From assembly GCA_050180705.1 (NCBI GenBank), contig JBFXDX010000009.1:62001-126000 (forward strand): a stretch of 64,000 bases of DNA, given 5' to 3'. Position 1 is the first letter of the stretch. The number at the start of each line of letters is the position of its first letter. The position numbers and the translations under genes were made by a program. This document shows, piece by piece, positions 36,150 through 44,261 of the stretch. The notes under the pieces are model-generated. The model made no database searches, had not been told where the DNA came from, and saw nothing but the letters and a program-made list of their open reading frames with translations. This DNA is from SB25 sp050180705 (lineage in GTDB: Bacteria; Bacteroidota; Bacteroidia; Bacteroidales; Tenuifilaceae).

Positions 36150-38030
36150 ATGAGCAGGAAAATTATTACAATCATCGCGATTCTATTCTCACTTGGACTA
36201 ATACTTTCGAGTTGTACCGACTCAGAGGATAAGTACACCAACAACAAGTCATTCAGTTACGATGGTACAAGTTACGCCTTATCAAAAGGAGCAATAATAA
36301 AATATGTATCGGCTGAGAAGTCTGGTCCTTTTAAGTTGGATTTGTGTTTAGCATCCACAGGCATAAACTTCGATTCCTTAACAGGAACTGGCGATTTTAT
36401 CTATTTGGAAATGTACTCAACTTTAAGTACAGCTCTGACCAGTGGAGATTACTTCTATGCAGAAACGGGCGAAACATTTACTTTTGATAGTGCTAAAATT
36501 TATATCAACTATAACTTAACAACAAAAGAGGGCACTGAAATTAAAATTGTTGATGGTACTGTTACCATTAGCAACACTGGGAACTCATACGAAATATCGT
36601 TAACCTGTAAAGATGCTGATGGTAAAGAAATTTCTGGAGAATATACTGGAGCCTTACAGTTCTACACAAAAACCGCCGAAGAAATTCACAACTTTTTCTC
36701 TTTCCTCGATACTGAATATGAACTGAATAAAGGTTTGATTGTATATAATGGAGAAAATAACGATGGCGCATATAAACTTGATCTTTATCTAGCATCATCT
36801 AGTATAAATTTTGATTCTTTCACGGGTACAGGAAACTTCATTTATTTTGAGATTATATCTAATTCAAGATCTGGAATAGCAAGTGGCAATTATAATTATG
36901 ATTATTCAGAAGAAGTTTTCACATTTGACTATGCTACGGCCTACATTGATTATGATATAGAATCGGAAAATGGTACGGAAATAGATGTAGAAAATGGTAC
37001 TGTTACCATAGTAAGAAATGGTAGCTATTATAATATCACCATCGATTGCGAAAATGCCGATGGAGAAAAAATCACAGGAGAATACACTGGAACAATACAA
37101 TTCAAAGAAAACCTTGATGAAGATAAAAATTTCTTTGTATATCTCGATAAAGAATACGAATTAGACCAAGGCTTATTGGTTTACTCCGGAGATACAACAT
37201 CTCCAGATGCCTATAGACTTGATTTATATTTAGCTACTTCTGGAATTGATCTTCAATCGTCTACAGGAACTGGGAGTTATATTCATTTTCGAACAATATC
37301 AAGTTCTAGCACAGAACTACCAAGTGGCACTTACAACTTTGATAATACTCGCAATACGTTCACCTTCGACACAGCAACCATTTATATAGATTATGATATA
37401 GAATCGGAGAATGGTTCTAAAACGGCCATTACCAGTGGAAGCCTCACCGTAACACTAGATGAAGACACTGGGTATACTATTACTATTGATTGCGAAGATG
37501 AAAATGGTCAAAAAATCGCTGGAAGATACTCTGGATATATACATTACATTGGAAATACTAATGTAAAGAATTCTTTTTCTTATCTTGGAAATGAATACGA
37601 ATTAAGCCAAAGTTTTGTTGAATACTATGGAGAAAACTGGGATGGAACTTACCAATTGGATTTATATATGGCATCATCCGGTATAAACTACGTAGAAGCA
37701 ACGGGATCTGGCAACATTTTATACTTTAGCCTTTATACATCTCAAGCTAATTCAATATCCAGCGGTCAATATATTTACGATTATTGGGCTGAAACAAAAT
37801 TCACATTCGATTACGGAGATGTGTACATAAACTATAACATAGATAATGAAGAGGGAACCAAAATTCCCATCTCGAATGGATCTGTTACCGTTGCAATCAT
37901 TAATAATATTTACTCTATTACAATTGATTGTAAAGATGAAAGTGAAAATTCAATAACAGGGTCATATACTGGAGAAATAAACTTCTATAATTTGAAAAAA
38001 TCGGCAAACCTACTCAGATTAAAAAAATAA
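36150..38030 (+). CDS. lipoprotein with four divergent ~150-residue repeats
   Basis: This 626-residue protein has a lipoprotein signal ('AILFSLGLILSSCTDSED'). Four copies of an unrecognised module follow, starting near residues 30, 183, 328 and 478. Each opens with 'F-x-Y/F-L-x-x-E/x-Y-E/A-L-x-x-G/S', continues 'DLYLASSGINFDSxTGTGxFIYF' and closes 'ITIDCxDxxGxxITGxYTGxIxFY'. The copies have diverged in both protein and DNA. The many Asp, Asn and Gly residues and regular strands suggest a beta-sandwich, possibly calcium-binding. No enzymatic motif is seen. It ends just before a strong terminator and is monocistronic. Confidence 0.8.
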   Translation: MSRKIITIIAILFSLGLILSSCTDSEDKYTNNKSFSYDGTSYALSKGAIIKYVSAEKSGPFKLDLCLASTGINFDSLTGTGDFIYLEMYSTLSTALTSGDYFYAETGETFTFDSAKIYINYNLTTKEGTEIKIVDGTVTISNTGNSYEISLTCKDADGKEISGEYTGALQFYTKTAEEIHNFFSFLDTEYELNKGLIVYNGENNDGAYKLDLYLASSSINFDSFTGTGNFIYFEIISNSRSGIASGNYNYDYSEEVFTFDYATAYIDYDIESENGTEIDVENGTVTIVRNGSYYNITIDCENADGEKITGEYTGTIQFKENLDEDKNFFVYLDKEYELDQGLLVYSGDTTSPDAYRLDLYLATSGIDLQSSTGTGSYIHFRTISSSSTELPSGTYNFDNTRNTFTFDTATIYIDYDIESENGSKTAITSGSLTVTLDEDTGYTITIDCEDENGQKIAGRYSGYIHYIGNTNVKNSFSYLGNEYELSQSFVEYYGENWDGTYQLDLYMASSGINYVEATGSGNILYFSLYTSQANSISSGQYIYDYWAETKFTFDYGDVYINYNIDNEEGTKIPISNGSVTVAIINNIYSITIDCKDESENSITGSYTGEINFYNLKKSANLLRLKK

Positions 38031-38046
38031 CCTCAATTTATAAATA

Positions 38047-38075
38047 AAAAAGAGCAAGAAAATCTTGCTCTTTTT
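38047..38075 (+). terminator. intrinsic terminator after repeat lipoprotein
   Basis: A 13-bp stem (38047-38059 with 38063-38075) with an AAA loop ends in a T tract. The -33 box of the next promoter lies within that tract. Confidence 0.88.
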
Positions 38076-38100
38076 TATTTATCTGAACTACCTATCTTTG
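38071..38100 (+). promoter_or_regulatory. promoter of the U32 gene
   Basis: TTT (38071-38073), 19 bases, then TATCTTTG (38093-38100, exact -7 match), 24 bases before the ATG at 38125. This supports the 38125 start over the longer ORF. Confidence 0.55.
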
Positions 38101-38124
38101 CAAAATCGAAAAATACAAGAAAAA

Positions 38125-39369
38125 ATGATTAATCGTTCAGAGATAGAGGTAATGGCCCCTGCTGGTAACTTTGAGTCGCTAATGGCAGCCATTCAGGGAG
38201 GTGCAAATTCGGTTTATTTTGGTGTTGGCCATCTCAACATGAGGGCAAAATCAACGGTTAACTTTACGGCTGACGACCTTGTCGAAATTGTAAGAATATG
38301 TTCGGAACACAACGTAAATACTTATCTAACTGTTAACACCGTTCTTTATGACCACGACATAGAGCCAATGCACAAAATTATTGATGCTGCAGCAAAAACA
38401 GGTATCACTGCAATTATTGCCTCAGATCAAGCAGCAATGCTTTATGCCCTCGAAAAAGGAGTAGAGGTTCACCTATCTACTCAACTAAATATAAGCAATA
38501 CTCAAGCATTACAGTTCTACTCGCAATGGGCCGATGTAGTTGTTCTTGCCAGAGAACTATCAATGGATCAGGTTAAGGTTATTGCTCAGAATATTGAAAA
38601 GTATAATATTAAAGGTCCATCTGGAAAACGAATAAAAATAGAGATGTTTGCCCATGGTGCCTTATGTATGGCTATATCGGGCAAATGCTACTTAAGTTTA
38701 CACGAGGCAAATGCTTCGGCAAATAGAGGTGCTTGTATTCAAATATGCCGACGCTCCTATACTGTTACCGATAACGAAACAGGTGCTCAACTTGAAATTG
38801 ACAACGAGTACATAATGTCACCCAAGGATTTATGCACAATCAACTTTTTGGATAAAGTAATTGGTGCCGGTGTTCGTGTACTAAAAATTGAAGGTCGCGC
38901 TCGTTCGGCTGAGTATGTAAAAACAGTTGTGAAATGCTACGATGAAGCAGTAAATTCAATTGTTGATGGAACATACAATCAACAAAAGATCGATAACTGG
39001 ATGGAGCGCCTCTCATCAGTTTTCAATCGCGGTTTCTGGGATGGTTATTACTTAGGCAAAAAACTCGGCGAATGGAGCAATGTGTACGGCAGCAAAGCAA
39101 CCGAGAAAAAGCAATATGTTGGAAAAATTACCAATTACTTTTCTAACCTTGGCGTTGCTGAAGTTTTGGTGGAGGCATCGGAACTTTACATTAACGATAA
39201 AATTTTAATTCTTGGGCCTACCACTGGCGTTATTGAGGACAATGTTCGAGAAATTCAAGTTGATGAAAAACCTGCAGAATTCTCGCCTAAAGGAATAAAG
39301 TGCTCAATTCCTGTCAAGGAAAAGGTTCGCCGTTCCGATAAACTTTATAGGATTATCAAGGCAGAATAA
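38125..39369 (+). CDS. trhP: U32 family protein, TrhP-like tRNA U34 hydroxylase
   Basis: This 414-residue U32-family protein is most like TrhP/YegQ, which hydroxylates uridine 34 of certain tRNAs using prephenate-derived chemistry and an Fe-S cluster. The start at 38125 places 'MINRSEIEVMAPAGNFESLMAAIQGGANSVYFG' at the N-terminus as in the family. The cysteine cluster signature 'MAISGKCYLSLHEANASANRGACIQICRRSY' and 'YIMSPKDLCTINFLDKVIGAGVRVLKIEGRARSAEYV' are intact. Other U32 members act on 23S rRNA (RlhA) or ubiquinone; length and signature favour TrhP. Confidence 0.85.
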   Translation: MINRSEIEVMAPAGNFESLMAAIQGGANSVYFGVGHLNMRAKSTVNFTADDLVEIVRICSEHNVNTYLTVNTVLYDHDIEPMHKIIDAAAKTGITAIIASDQAAMLYALEKGVEVHLSTQLNISNTQALQFYSQWADVVVLARELSMDQVKVIAQNIEKYNIKGPSGKRIKIEMFAHGALCMAISGKCYLSLHEANASANRGACIQICRRSYTVTDNETGAQLEIDNEYIMSPKDLCTINFLDKVIGAGVRVLKIEGRARSAEYVKTVVKCYDEAVNSIVDGTYNQQKIDNWMERLSSVFNRGFWDGYYLGKKLGEWSNVYGSKATEKKQYVGKITNYFSNLGVAEVLVEASELYINDKILILGPTTGVIEDNVREIQVDEKPAEFSPKGIKCSIPVKEKVRRSDKLYRIIKAE

Positions 39370-39454
39370 GCGAAAACTAAGGAAATATTGGGAATTTAAT
39401 AAAAGTAAAACTTTCCCCAACAACTATCAATCATTAACCATTAACTAAAAAGTA

Positions 39455-39462
39455 TATATTTG
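39455..39462 (+). promoter_or_regulatory. -7 box for the DUF4254-GT9-ferredoxin unit
   Basis: TATATTTG is an exact TAnnTTTG match, 22 bases before the ATG at 39485. The -33 box is weak (TTA at 18 bases). Confidence 0.45.
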
Positions 39463-39484
39463 TATAACTAAAATCATAAGCGAT

Positions 39485-40099
39485 ATGACTTTCAGCGAAC
39501 TTTGTAATAAAATTTTTTGGGACTGCACAACCCACTATCACACAATGGACAATGTTGATGCAACTCCTTCAATTCCTTATAATCAAGGAACTATTGAATT
39601 TTCACTCTTCACAAAAAACTGGATCGATGCAGTTCAGTGGCATTTAGAGGATATTATTCGCGATCCTAATATCAACCCCGTTGATGCACTTGCTCTAAAA
39701 CGTAGAATTGATGCTTCGAATCAGGATCGTACCGATTTGGTTGAAATGATTGATAGCTACTTCCTCGAAAAATACAATGCTGTAAAACCACTTGCCAACG
39801 CAACAATTAATACCGAAAGTCCGGCTTGGGCTGTGGATCGTCTTTCAATTCTTGCACTAAAGATTTACCATATGCAGCAGGAGGTTGACCGTACTGATGT
39901 TTCGAAAGATCACCTCGAAAAATGCCAAACCAAACTCAACATTTTGCTTGAGCAGAGAAAGGATCTTTCCTCGGCTATCGATCAACTTTTAAGTGATATT
40001 GAATCTGGTAAAAAATATATGAAGGTTTACAAGCAGATGAAGATGTATAACGATCCAGCTTTAAACCCTGTACTCTATGCCCAGCAAAACAAAAAATAG
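39485..40099 (+). CDS. DUF4254 family protein
   Basis: This 204-residue soluble, mostly helical protein has the DUF4254 pattern: 'YNQGTIEFSLFTKNWIDAVQWHLEDIIRDPNINPVDALALKRRIDASNQDRTDLVEMID'. The biochemical role of the family is unknown to me. The gene overlaps the following GT9 glycosyltransferase gene by 23 bp; the tight coupling suggests that the two act in the same step of cell-surface glycan (for example LPS or heptose) assembly. No membrane segments or signal are seen. Confidence 0.85.
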   Translation: MTFSELCNKIFWDCTTHYHTMDNVDATPSIPYNQGTIEFSLFTKNWIDAVQWHLEDIIRDPNINPVDALALKRRIDASNQDRTDLVEMIDSYFLEKYNAVKPLANATINTESPAWAVDRLSILALKIYHMQQEVDRTDVSKDHLEKCQTKLNILLEQRKDLSSAIDQLLSDIESGKKYMKVYKQMKMYNDPALNPVLYAQQNKK

Positions 40100-41141
40100 C
40101 ACACCTCGAAAGATTCTAGCAATTCGCCTAAGTGCAATTGGCGATGTTGCTATGACCGTGCCGTCTATTTGGTCGATCACTCAGAATAATCCAGATGTTC
40201 AGGTGACATTGGTATCGCAAGGATTTGCTCGTAATATTGTTGATCAAATACCAGGAGTTCTCTTTTTTGAAGCCGATACAAAAAATAGGCACAAGGGATT
40301 TATAGGATTAATTCGTCTATTTAACGATCTGAAAAGACTTGATAATTTCGATGCAGTGGCTGACTTACACGATGTTATCCGCAGTAAATTCATCAGGGAA
40401 TTATTCCAACTAAAGGGTGTTCGGGTTGTAAAAATTGACAAGGGGCGCAACGAAAAAAAAGCACTATGTCGATTGAAAAATAAAAATTTGGTTGAATTAA
40501 AGTCGACATTTGAGCGATATGCAGATGTCTTCCAAAAACTCAATCTAAAGGTTGACGATAGTTTTGACTACTTCTTCCGCGAGGCTCGATTATCTAAAGA
40601 GATTTCTATTCATCTTGGCTATAAAGAAGGTAACTGGATTGGAATTGCTCCTTTTGCCAAGCATAAAGGAAAGATTTATCCTTTAGATCAAATGGAAATA
40701 GTTATTGCCAAACTATCAATGAATAAACTCAACAAAATAATTCTTATAGGAGGCGGTGGCGAAGAGAAAACCATACTCGAAAGTTGGGCAAAAAAATATC
40801 CAAATACAATATCAATTGCACGTAAATATAGTATTACAGATGAATTAAATATAATATCGAATCTTAATGTTTTAGTTTGCATGGATTCAGCCAATATGCA
40901 CTTTGCATCGCTGGTAAACACACCTGTAATTAGTATTTGGGGCGCAACACACCCATTTGCCGGTTTTTATGGATGGAAGCAAAATCAAGAAAATGCCATT
41001 CAAATGGATTTAAATTGTCGGCCATGTTCGGTTTATGGCAATAAACCTTGTTTCAGAAAAGATTATGCTTGCCTAACTAGAATCACACCCGAAACGGTTA
41101 TCAACAAAATAAACACACTGTTGGGTCAACACATAAATTGA
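40077..41141 (+). CDS. glycosyltransferase family 9 (heptosyltransferase-like)
   Basis: This 354-residue GT9 protein transfers a sugar, typically heptose, during LPS core assembly at the cytoplasmic face. The N-terminus 'KILAIRLSAIGDVAMTVPSI' is the GT9 signature, and the donor-binding half contains 'IGIAPFAKHKGKIYPLDQ', 'LIGGGGEEKTILESW' and 'VCMDSANMHFASLVNTPVISIWGATHPFAGFY', which matches ADP-heptose transferases. It overlaps the DUF4254 gene by 23 bp and the ferredoxin gene by one base (TGATG), so the three form one translationally coupled unit. Confidence 0.92.
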   Translation: MPSKTKNSTPRKILAIRLSAIGDVAMTVPSIWSITQNNPDVQVTLVSQGFARNIVDQIPGVLFFEADTKNRHKGFIGLIRLFNDLKRLDNFDAVADLHDVIRSKFIRELFQLKGVRVVKIDKGRNEKKALCRLKNKNLVELKSTFERYADVFQKLNLKVDDSFDYFFREARLSKEISIHLGYKEGNWIGIAPFAKHKGKIYPLDQMEIVIAKLSMNKLNKIILIGGGGEEKTILESWAKKYPNTISIARKYSITDELNIISNLNVLVCMDSANMHFASLVNTPVISIWGATHPFAGFYGWKQNQENAIQMDLNCRPCSVYGNKPCFRKDYACLTRITPETVINKINTLLGQHIN

Positions 41142-41377
41142 TGGCGAATACAACGCAAAAAAGTATCACAATCTACCGCAACCGATGTATTGGTTGCGGT
41201 TATTGTTTATCAGAATCGCACAACTTCCTACAAATTTCTCCACACGATGGAAAAATAATTCCAAACAATTATCTCGAAAAACCTAATCAAGTTATCAAAG
41301 TAATATTGCCAATTGAATTGACTGATAGCATAATTGAATCCTGCCAAGCCTGTCCATCAAATGTGTTTAAATTTTAA
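41141..41377 (+). CDS. single-cluster [4Fe-4S] ferredoxin
   Basis: This 78-residue electron-transfer protein has 'CIGCGYC' near the N-terminus and 'CQACP' at the C-terminus, giving the C-x2-C-x2-C ... C-P pattern of a one-cluster ferredoxin. An ATG at 41141 overlaps the GT9 stop by one base; a TTG three bases earlier is an alternative. Coupling of a ferredoxin to a glycosyltransferase is unusual, and its redox partner is not evident in the neighbourhood. Confidence 0.88.
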   Translation: MANTTQKSITIYRNRCIGCGYCLSESHNFLQISPHDGKIIPNNYLEKPNQVIKVILPIELTDSIIESCQACPSNVFKF

Positions 41378-41433
41378 TACTGGCCATAAAGCCAAACACA
41401 TTATCAAGACAAATTGTTGTTAATTGGTAAAAC

Positions 41434-41463
41434 TTTACGCATGAGAATATTTGCCTAAATTTG
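41434..41463 (+). promoter_or_regulatory. promoter of the yitT-like gene
   Basis: TTT (41434-41436), 19 bases, then TAAATTTG (41456-41463, exact). The ATG at 41487 follows after 23 bases, which supports that start. Confidence 0.55.
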
Positions 41464-41486
41464 CAACAACAATAAATATCAAAACT

Positions 41487-42398
41487 ATGACATACATTAC
41501 AAAAGAAAAACTATTCAGCAAAGAATGGTTCAAAGCCTATGCACTTATTACACTCGGTGCATTTATTCTAGCTGCAGGGTTTGTACTTTTTGTAGACCCA
41601 CATAAAATTGCCCCAGGAGGAGTATACGGCATTGGAATTATTGTTCACTACATAACAAAAGGAATGTTCAGTTGGGCTCCCGATGGATTGCCCATCGGCA
41701 CCATCGGACTTCTTCTAAATATTCCACTTACACTTCTTGGAATTAAGATCCTAGGTCCAAAGTTTGGCGTTAAAACTGTAATCGGCTTTGTGCTATCATC
41801 AATTTTTATTGATGTTCAGCACCTGCTTTTTGGATACGAAGCGTTAGTGGACGATATGCTTCTTTCATCAATCTTTGGCGGTGTACTAATTGGCTTTGGA
41901 TTGGGGCTAATCTTTAAATCGAAAGCAACCAGCGGAGGCTCCGATATTATTGCAATGATATTCGCAAAATATACCCGCCTACCCTTGGGTCAACTTATGA
42001 TTTACGTTGACTCTACAATTGTTCTTTTCGCTTTAGTTGCTTTTCACGACTGGAAAATACCGCTATACTCCTGGGTTGTAATATATGTAACCGGTAAGGT
42101 TATCGATATGACAATTCAAGGCGTTAGTTACGATAAAGCACTCTTTATTATTACAGACAAATACGATGAGGTTCGAGAAAAAATTATCAATGACATCGAG
42201 CGAGGCGGAACAATGATCAATGTTAAAGGGATGTACAGCGGCCATGATAAAAAAATGATTTTCACGAATGTTTCGCGCCGTGAGGTGTATATGCTTAAAG
42301 ATTTTATCCATAGCATAGACCCCAATGCATTCATAACGGTTATTGATGCCAATGAGATTTTAGGAAATGGCTTCAAGTCGATTCAAGAATCACTTTAA
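41487..42398 (+). CDS. YitT family membrane protein
   Basis: This 303-residue protein has five to six membrane segments followed by a C-terminal DUF2179 domain ('KALFIITDKYDEVREKIINDIERGGTMINVKGMYSGHDKKMIFTNVSRREVYMLKDFIHSIDPNAFITVIDANEILG'). The membrane part has family features 'GGVYGIGIIVHYI', 'NIPLTLLGIKILG' and 'SKATSGGSDIIAMIFAKYTRLPLGQ'. The family is widespread and poorly characterised; a transport role is assumed. A longer in-frame start at 41451 overlaps the promoter and is unlikely. Confidence 0.9.
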   Translation: MTYITKEKLFSKEWFKAYALITLGAFILAAGFVLFVDPHKIAPGGVYGIGIIVHYITKGMFSWAPDGLPIGTIGLLLNIPLTLLGIKILGPKFGVKTVIGFVLSSIFIDVQHLLFGYEALVDDMLLSSIFGGVLIGFGLGLIFKSKATSGGSDIIAMIFAKYTRLPLGQLMIYVDSTIVLFALVAFHDWKIPLYSWVVIYVTGKVIDMTIQGVSYDKALFIITDKYDEVREKIINDIERGGTMINVKGMYSGHDKKMIFTNVSRREVYMLKDFIHSIDPNAFITVIDANEILGNGFKSIQESL

Positions 42399-42418
42399 AC
42401 TGAAAGCATATTAATACT

Positions 42419-42447
42419 AAGCCCTAGAATAAGTCTAGGGCTTTTTT
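42419..42447 (+). terminator. intrinsic terminator after yitT-like gene
   Basis: The 10-bp stem AAGCCCTAGA (42419-42428) pairs with 42434-42443 and is followed by a T run. Confidence 0.87.
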
Positions 42448-42491
42448 ACAGACTTTAATAGTTTGTATAATCGCAGAAACTACAATTAGTT

Positions 42492-42499
42492 TATTTTTG
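42492..42499 (+). promoter_or_regulatory. -7 box for rsgA
   Basis: TATTTTTG is an exact TAnnTTTG match, 18 bases before the rsgA ATG. A TTTG at 42462 is 26 bases upstream, longer than usual. Confidence 0.4.
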
Positions 42500-42517
42500 T
42501 AAATAGATAATTTTAAA

Positions 42518-43441
42518 ATGGAAACAGGATTAGTGTTAAAAACAACAGGAAGTCATTATCGGATTAAAATATCCAATGGCGATATTGTTGATTGTACTAT
42601 ACGCGGAAAACTTCGATTAAAGGGCGTTAAAACTACAAATCCTGTAACCGTAGGGGATCTTGTTCAAATAGAACTAAACGATCAATTTTCGGGGGTAATA
42701 GTCGCGGTAAACGACAGAAAGAACTACATCATTAGAAAGTCAACTAATCTTTCCCGCGAATCGCACATTATAGCAGCAAATCTCGATCAGGCAATTCTGG
42801 TTATTACCATTGAGTTTCCCGAAACCCAATTAGGTTTCATCGACCGATACCTAGTAACCGCAGAAGCATACTCAATTCCTGCCGTTTTGGTATTTAACAA
42901 GGTCGATCTGCTAAATGACGCTAGTATTGATAAGTTAAACCAGTATATTTCCATTTACGAATCGATTGGATACAAATGCCTTATTGTATCGGCACAAACG
43001 GGTTATAATATGAATCTATTCAAGGAACTCGTTCAGAATAAAACAAGTTTAATCTCAGGCAACTCCGGCGTAGGAAAATCAACACTGGTGAATATTGTAG
43101 AGCCAACATTAAGACTAAGAACCGATATTATTTCATCGGCACATTTAACAGGCAAGCACACCACTACTTTTAGCGAAATGTTTGAGTTAAGTTTTGGTGG
43201 TTACATAATTGATACACCTGGAATTAAAGGTTTTGGCTTGATTGACATCGCAAAGGATGAACTTTACCATTTCTTCCCCGAAATCTTTAACCTTTCGTCA
43301 TCGTGTAAATACTATAACTGTACGCACGTTCACGAACCTGGTTGCGCTGTCATTGAAGCAGTAAAAGCAGGAGAAATAAGTCCTTCGCGATATTTAAATT
43401 ATCTAAGCATTTACGAAGACGAAAACGAAAAGTACCGATAG
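42518..43441 (+). CDS. rsgA: ribosome small subunit-dependent GTPase A
   Basis: RsgA is a circularly permuted GTPase that assists late 30S maturation. This 307-residue protein has the N-terminal OB domain ('GDIVDCTIRGKLRLKGVKTTNPVTVGDLVQI'), then permuted G motifs in the order G4 'NKVD', G5 'VSAQTGYN', G1 'SGNSGVGKSTLV', G2-like 'GKHTTTF' and G3 'DTPGIKGFGL'. The C-terminal zinc motif 'SSCKYYNCTHVHEPGCAV' supplies three Cys and a His. All key residues are present. Confidence 0.97.
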   Translation: METGLVLKTTGSHYRIKISNGDIVDCTIRGKLRLKGVKTTNPVTVGDLVQIELNDQFSGVIVAVNDRKNYIIRKSTNLSRESHIIAANLDQAILVITIEFPETQLGFIDRYLVTAEAYSIPAVLVFNKVDLLNDASIDKLNQYISIYESIGYKCLIVSAQTGYNMNLFKELVQNKTSLISGNSGVGKSTLVNIVEPTLRLRTDIISSAHLTGKHTTTFSEMFELSFGGYIIDTPGIKGFGLIDIAKDELYHFFPEIFNLSSSCKYYNCTHVHEPGCAVIEAVKAGEISPSRYLNYLSIYEDENEKYR

Positions 43442-43491
43442 TTCATTTTACCGTATGATGGTATCTGTGTCTAATATTAAATATCATAAAA

Positions 43492-44259
43492 ATGAAAGCA
43501 CACGAAATTGACTATAAAATAATTGGTGAATCTATTCAACTTGTAGAAATAGAACTTGACCCGTCGGAAACTGTTATTGCCGAAGCTGGAGCTATGGTTT
43601 ATATGGAAGAAGGAATTGCATTTGAAACTAAACTTGGCGATGGCTCGGAACCAAATGCTGGCTTGTTTGGTAAAATATTATCGGCAGGAGCAAGAGCACT
43701 TACCGGAGAATCAATTTTTATGACTCATTTCACAAACAGAGGCTATGGTAAACGCAAAGTTGCTTTTTCTGCACCATATCCAGGAACTGTTTTACCAATC
43801 GATTTAAATAGCCTAGGTGGAAGACTTATTGTTCAGAAAGATGGCTTCCTCTGCGCAGCTTTAGGAACAAAAGTAACAATGCAGTTTAATAGAAAACTTG
43901 GTGCAGGTTTAGTTGGAGGGGAAGGTTTTATACTACAAAGACTTGAAGGCGATGGGCTGGCATTTGTTCATGCAGGGGGAACTGTAATTGAGCGTTATTT
44001 AAATAATGAAACACTAAGAATCGACACTGGATGTATTGTTGCCTTTGAGTCCTCTATCGATTTTGATGTGGAAACATCGGGAAGTTTAAAGAGTATGGTA
44101 TTCGGAGGAGAAGGCCTATTCTTAGCAACATTAAAAGGTACAGGTAGAATTTGGTTGCAGTCTATGCCAATCCGAAAACTTATTCAAGCACTTTCTCCCT
44201 ATGGAAGAAACTCAGGTAAAGAAAGTCGCTCTATTTTAGGAGGATTCTTAGAAGATTAA
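43492..44259 (+). CDS. TIGR00266/AIM24 family protein
   Basis: This 255-residue soluble protein has the AIM24-like repeated beta architecture: 'ELDPSETVIAEAGAMVYMEEGIAFETKLGDG', 'ALTGESIFMTHFTNRG', 'FLCAALGTKVTMQFNRKLGAGLVGGEGFILQRLEGDGLAFVHAGGTVIE' and 'MVFGGEGLFLATLKGTGRIWLQSMP'. The family is broadly conserved, including in mitochondria, but its function is unsettled. It lies between rsgA (50 bp) and mnmH (2 bp) and is probably co-transcribed with mnmH. Confidence 0.92.
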   Translation: MKAHEIDYKIIGESIQLVEIELDPSETVIAEAGAMVYMEEGIAFETKLGDGSEPNAGLFGKILSAGARALTGESIFMTHFTNRGYGKRKVAFSAPYPGTVLPIDLNSLGGRLIVQKDGFLCAALGTKVTMQFNRKLGAGLVGGEGFILQRLEGDGLAFVHAGGTVIERYLNNETLRIDTGCIVAFESSIDFDVETSGSLKSMVFGGEGLFLATLKGTGRIWLQSMPIRKLIQALSPYGRNSGKESRSILGGFLED

Positions 44260-44261
44260 CA

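Noticed and set aside
36568..37100. Minus-strand ORFs within the four-repeat lipoprotein
   Set aside because: Antisense shadows; the plus-strand frame has a lipobox, repeats and a terminator.
3922..39450. Short shared string 'acaactatcaat' before the tRNA and before the DUF4254 gene
   Set aside because: Only about a dozen AT-rich bases in two places; expected by chance and not aligned to the promoter boxes in the same way.
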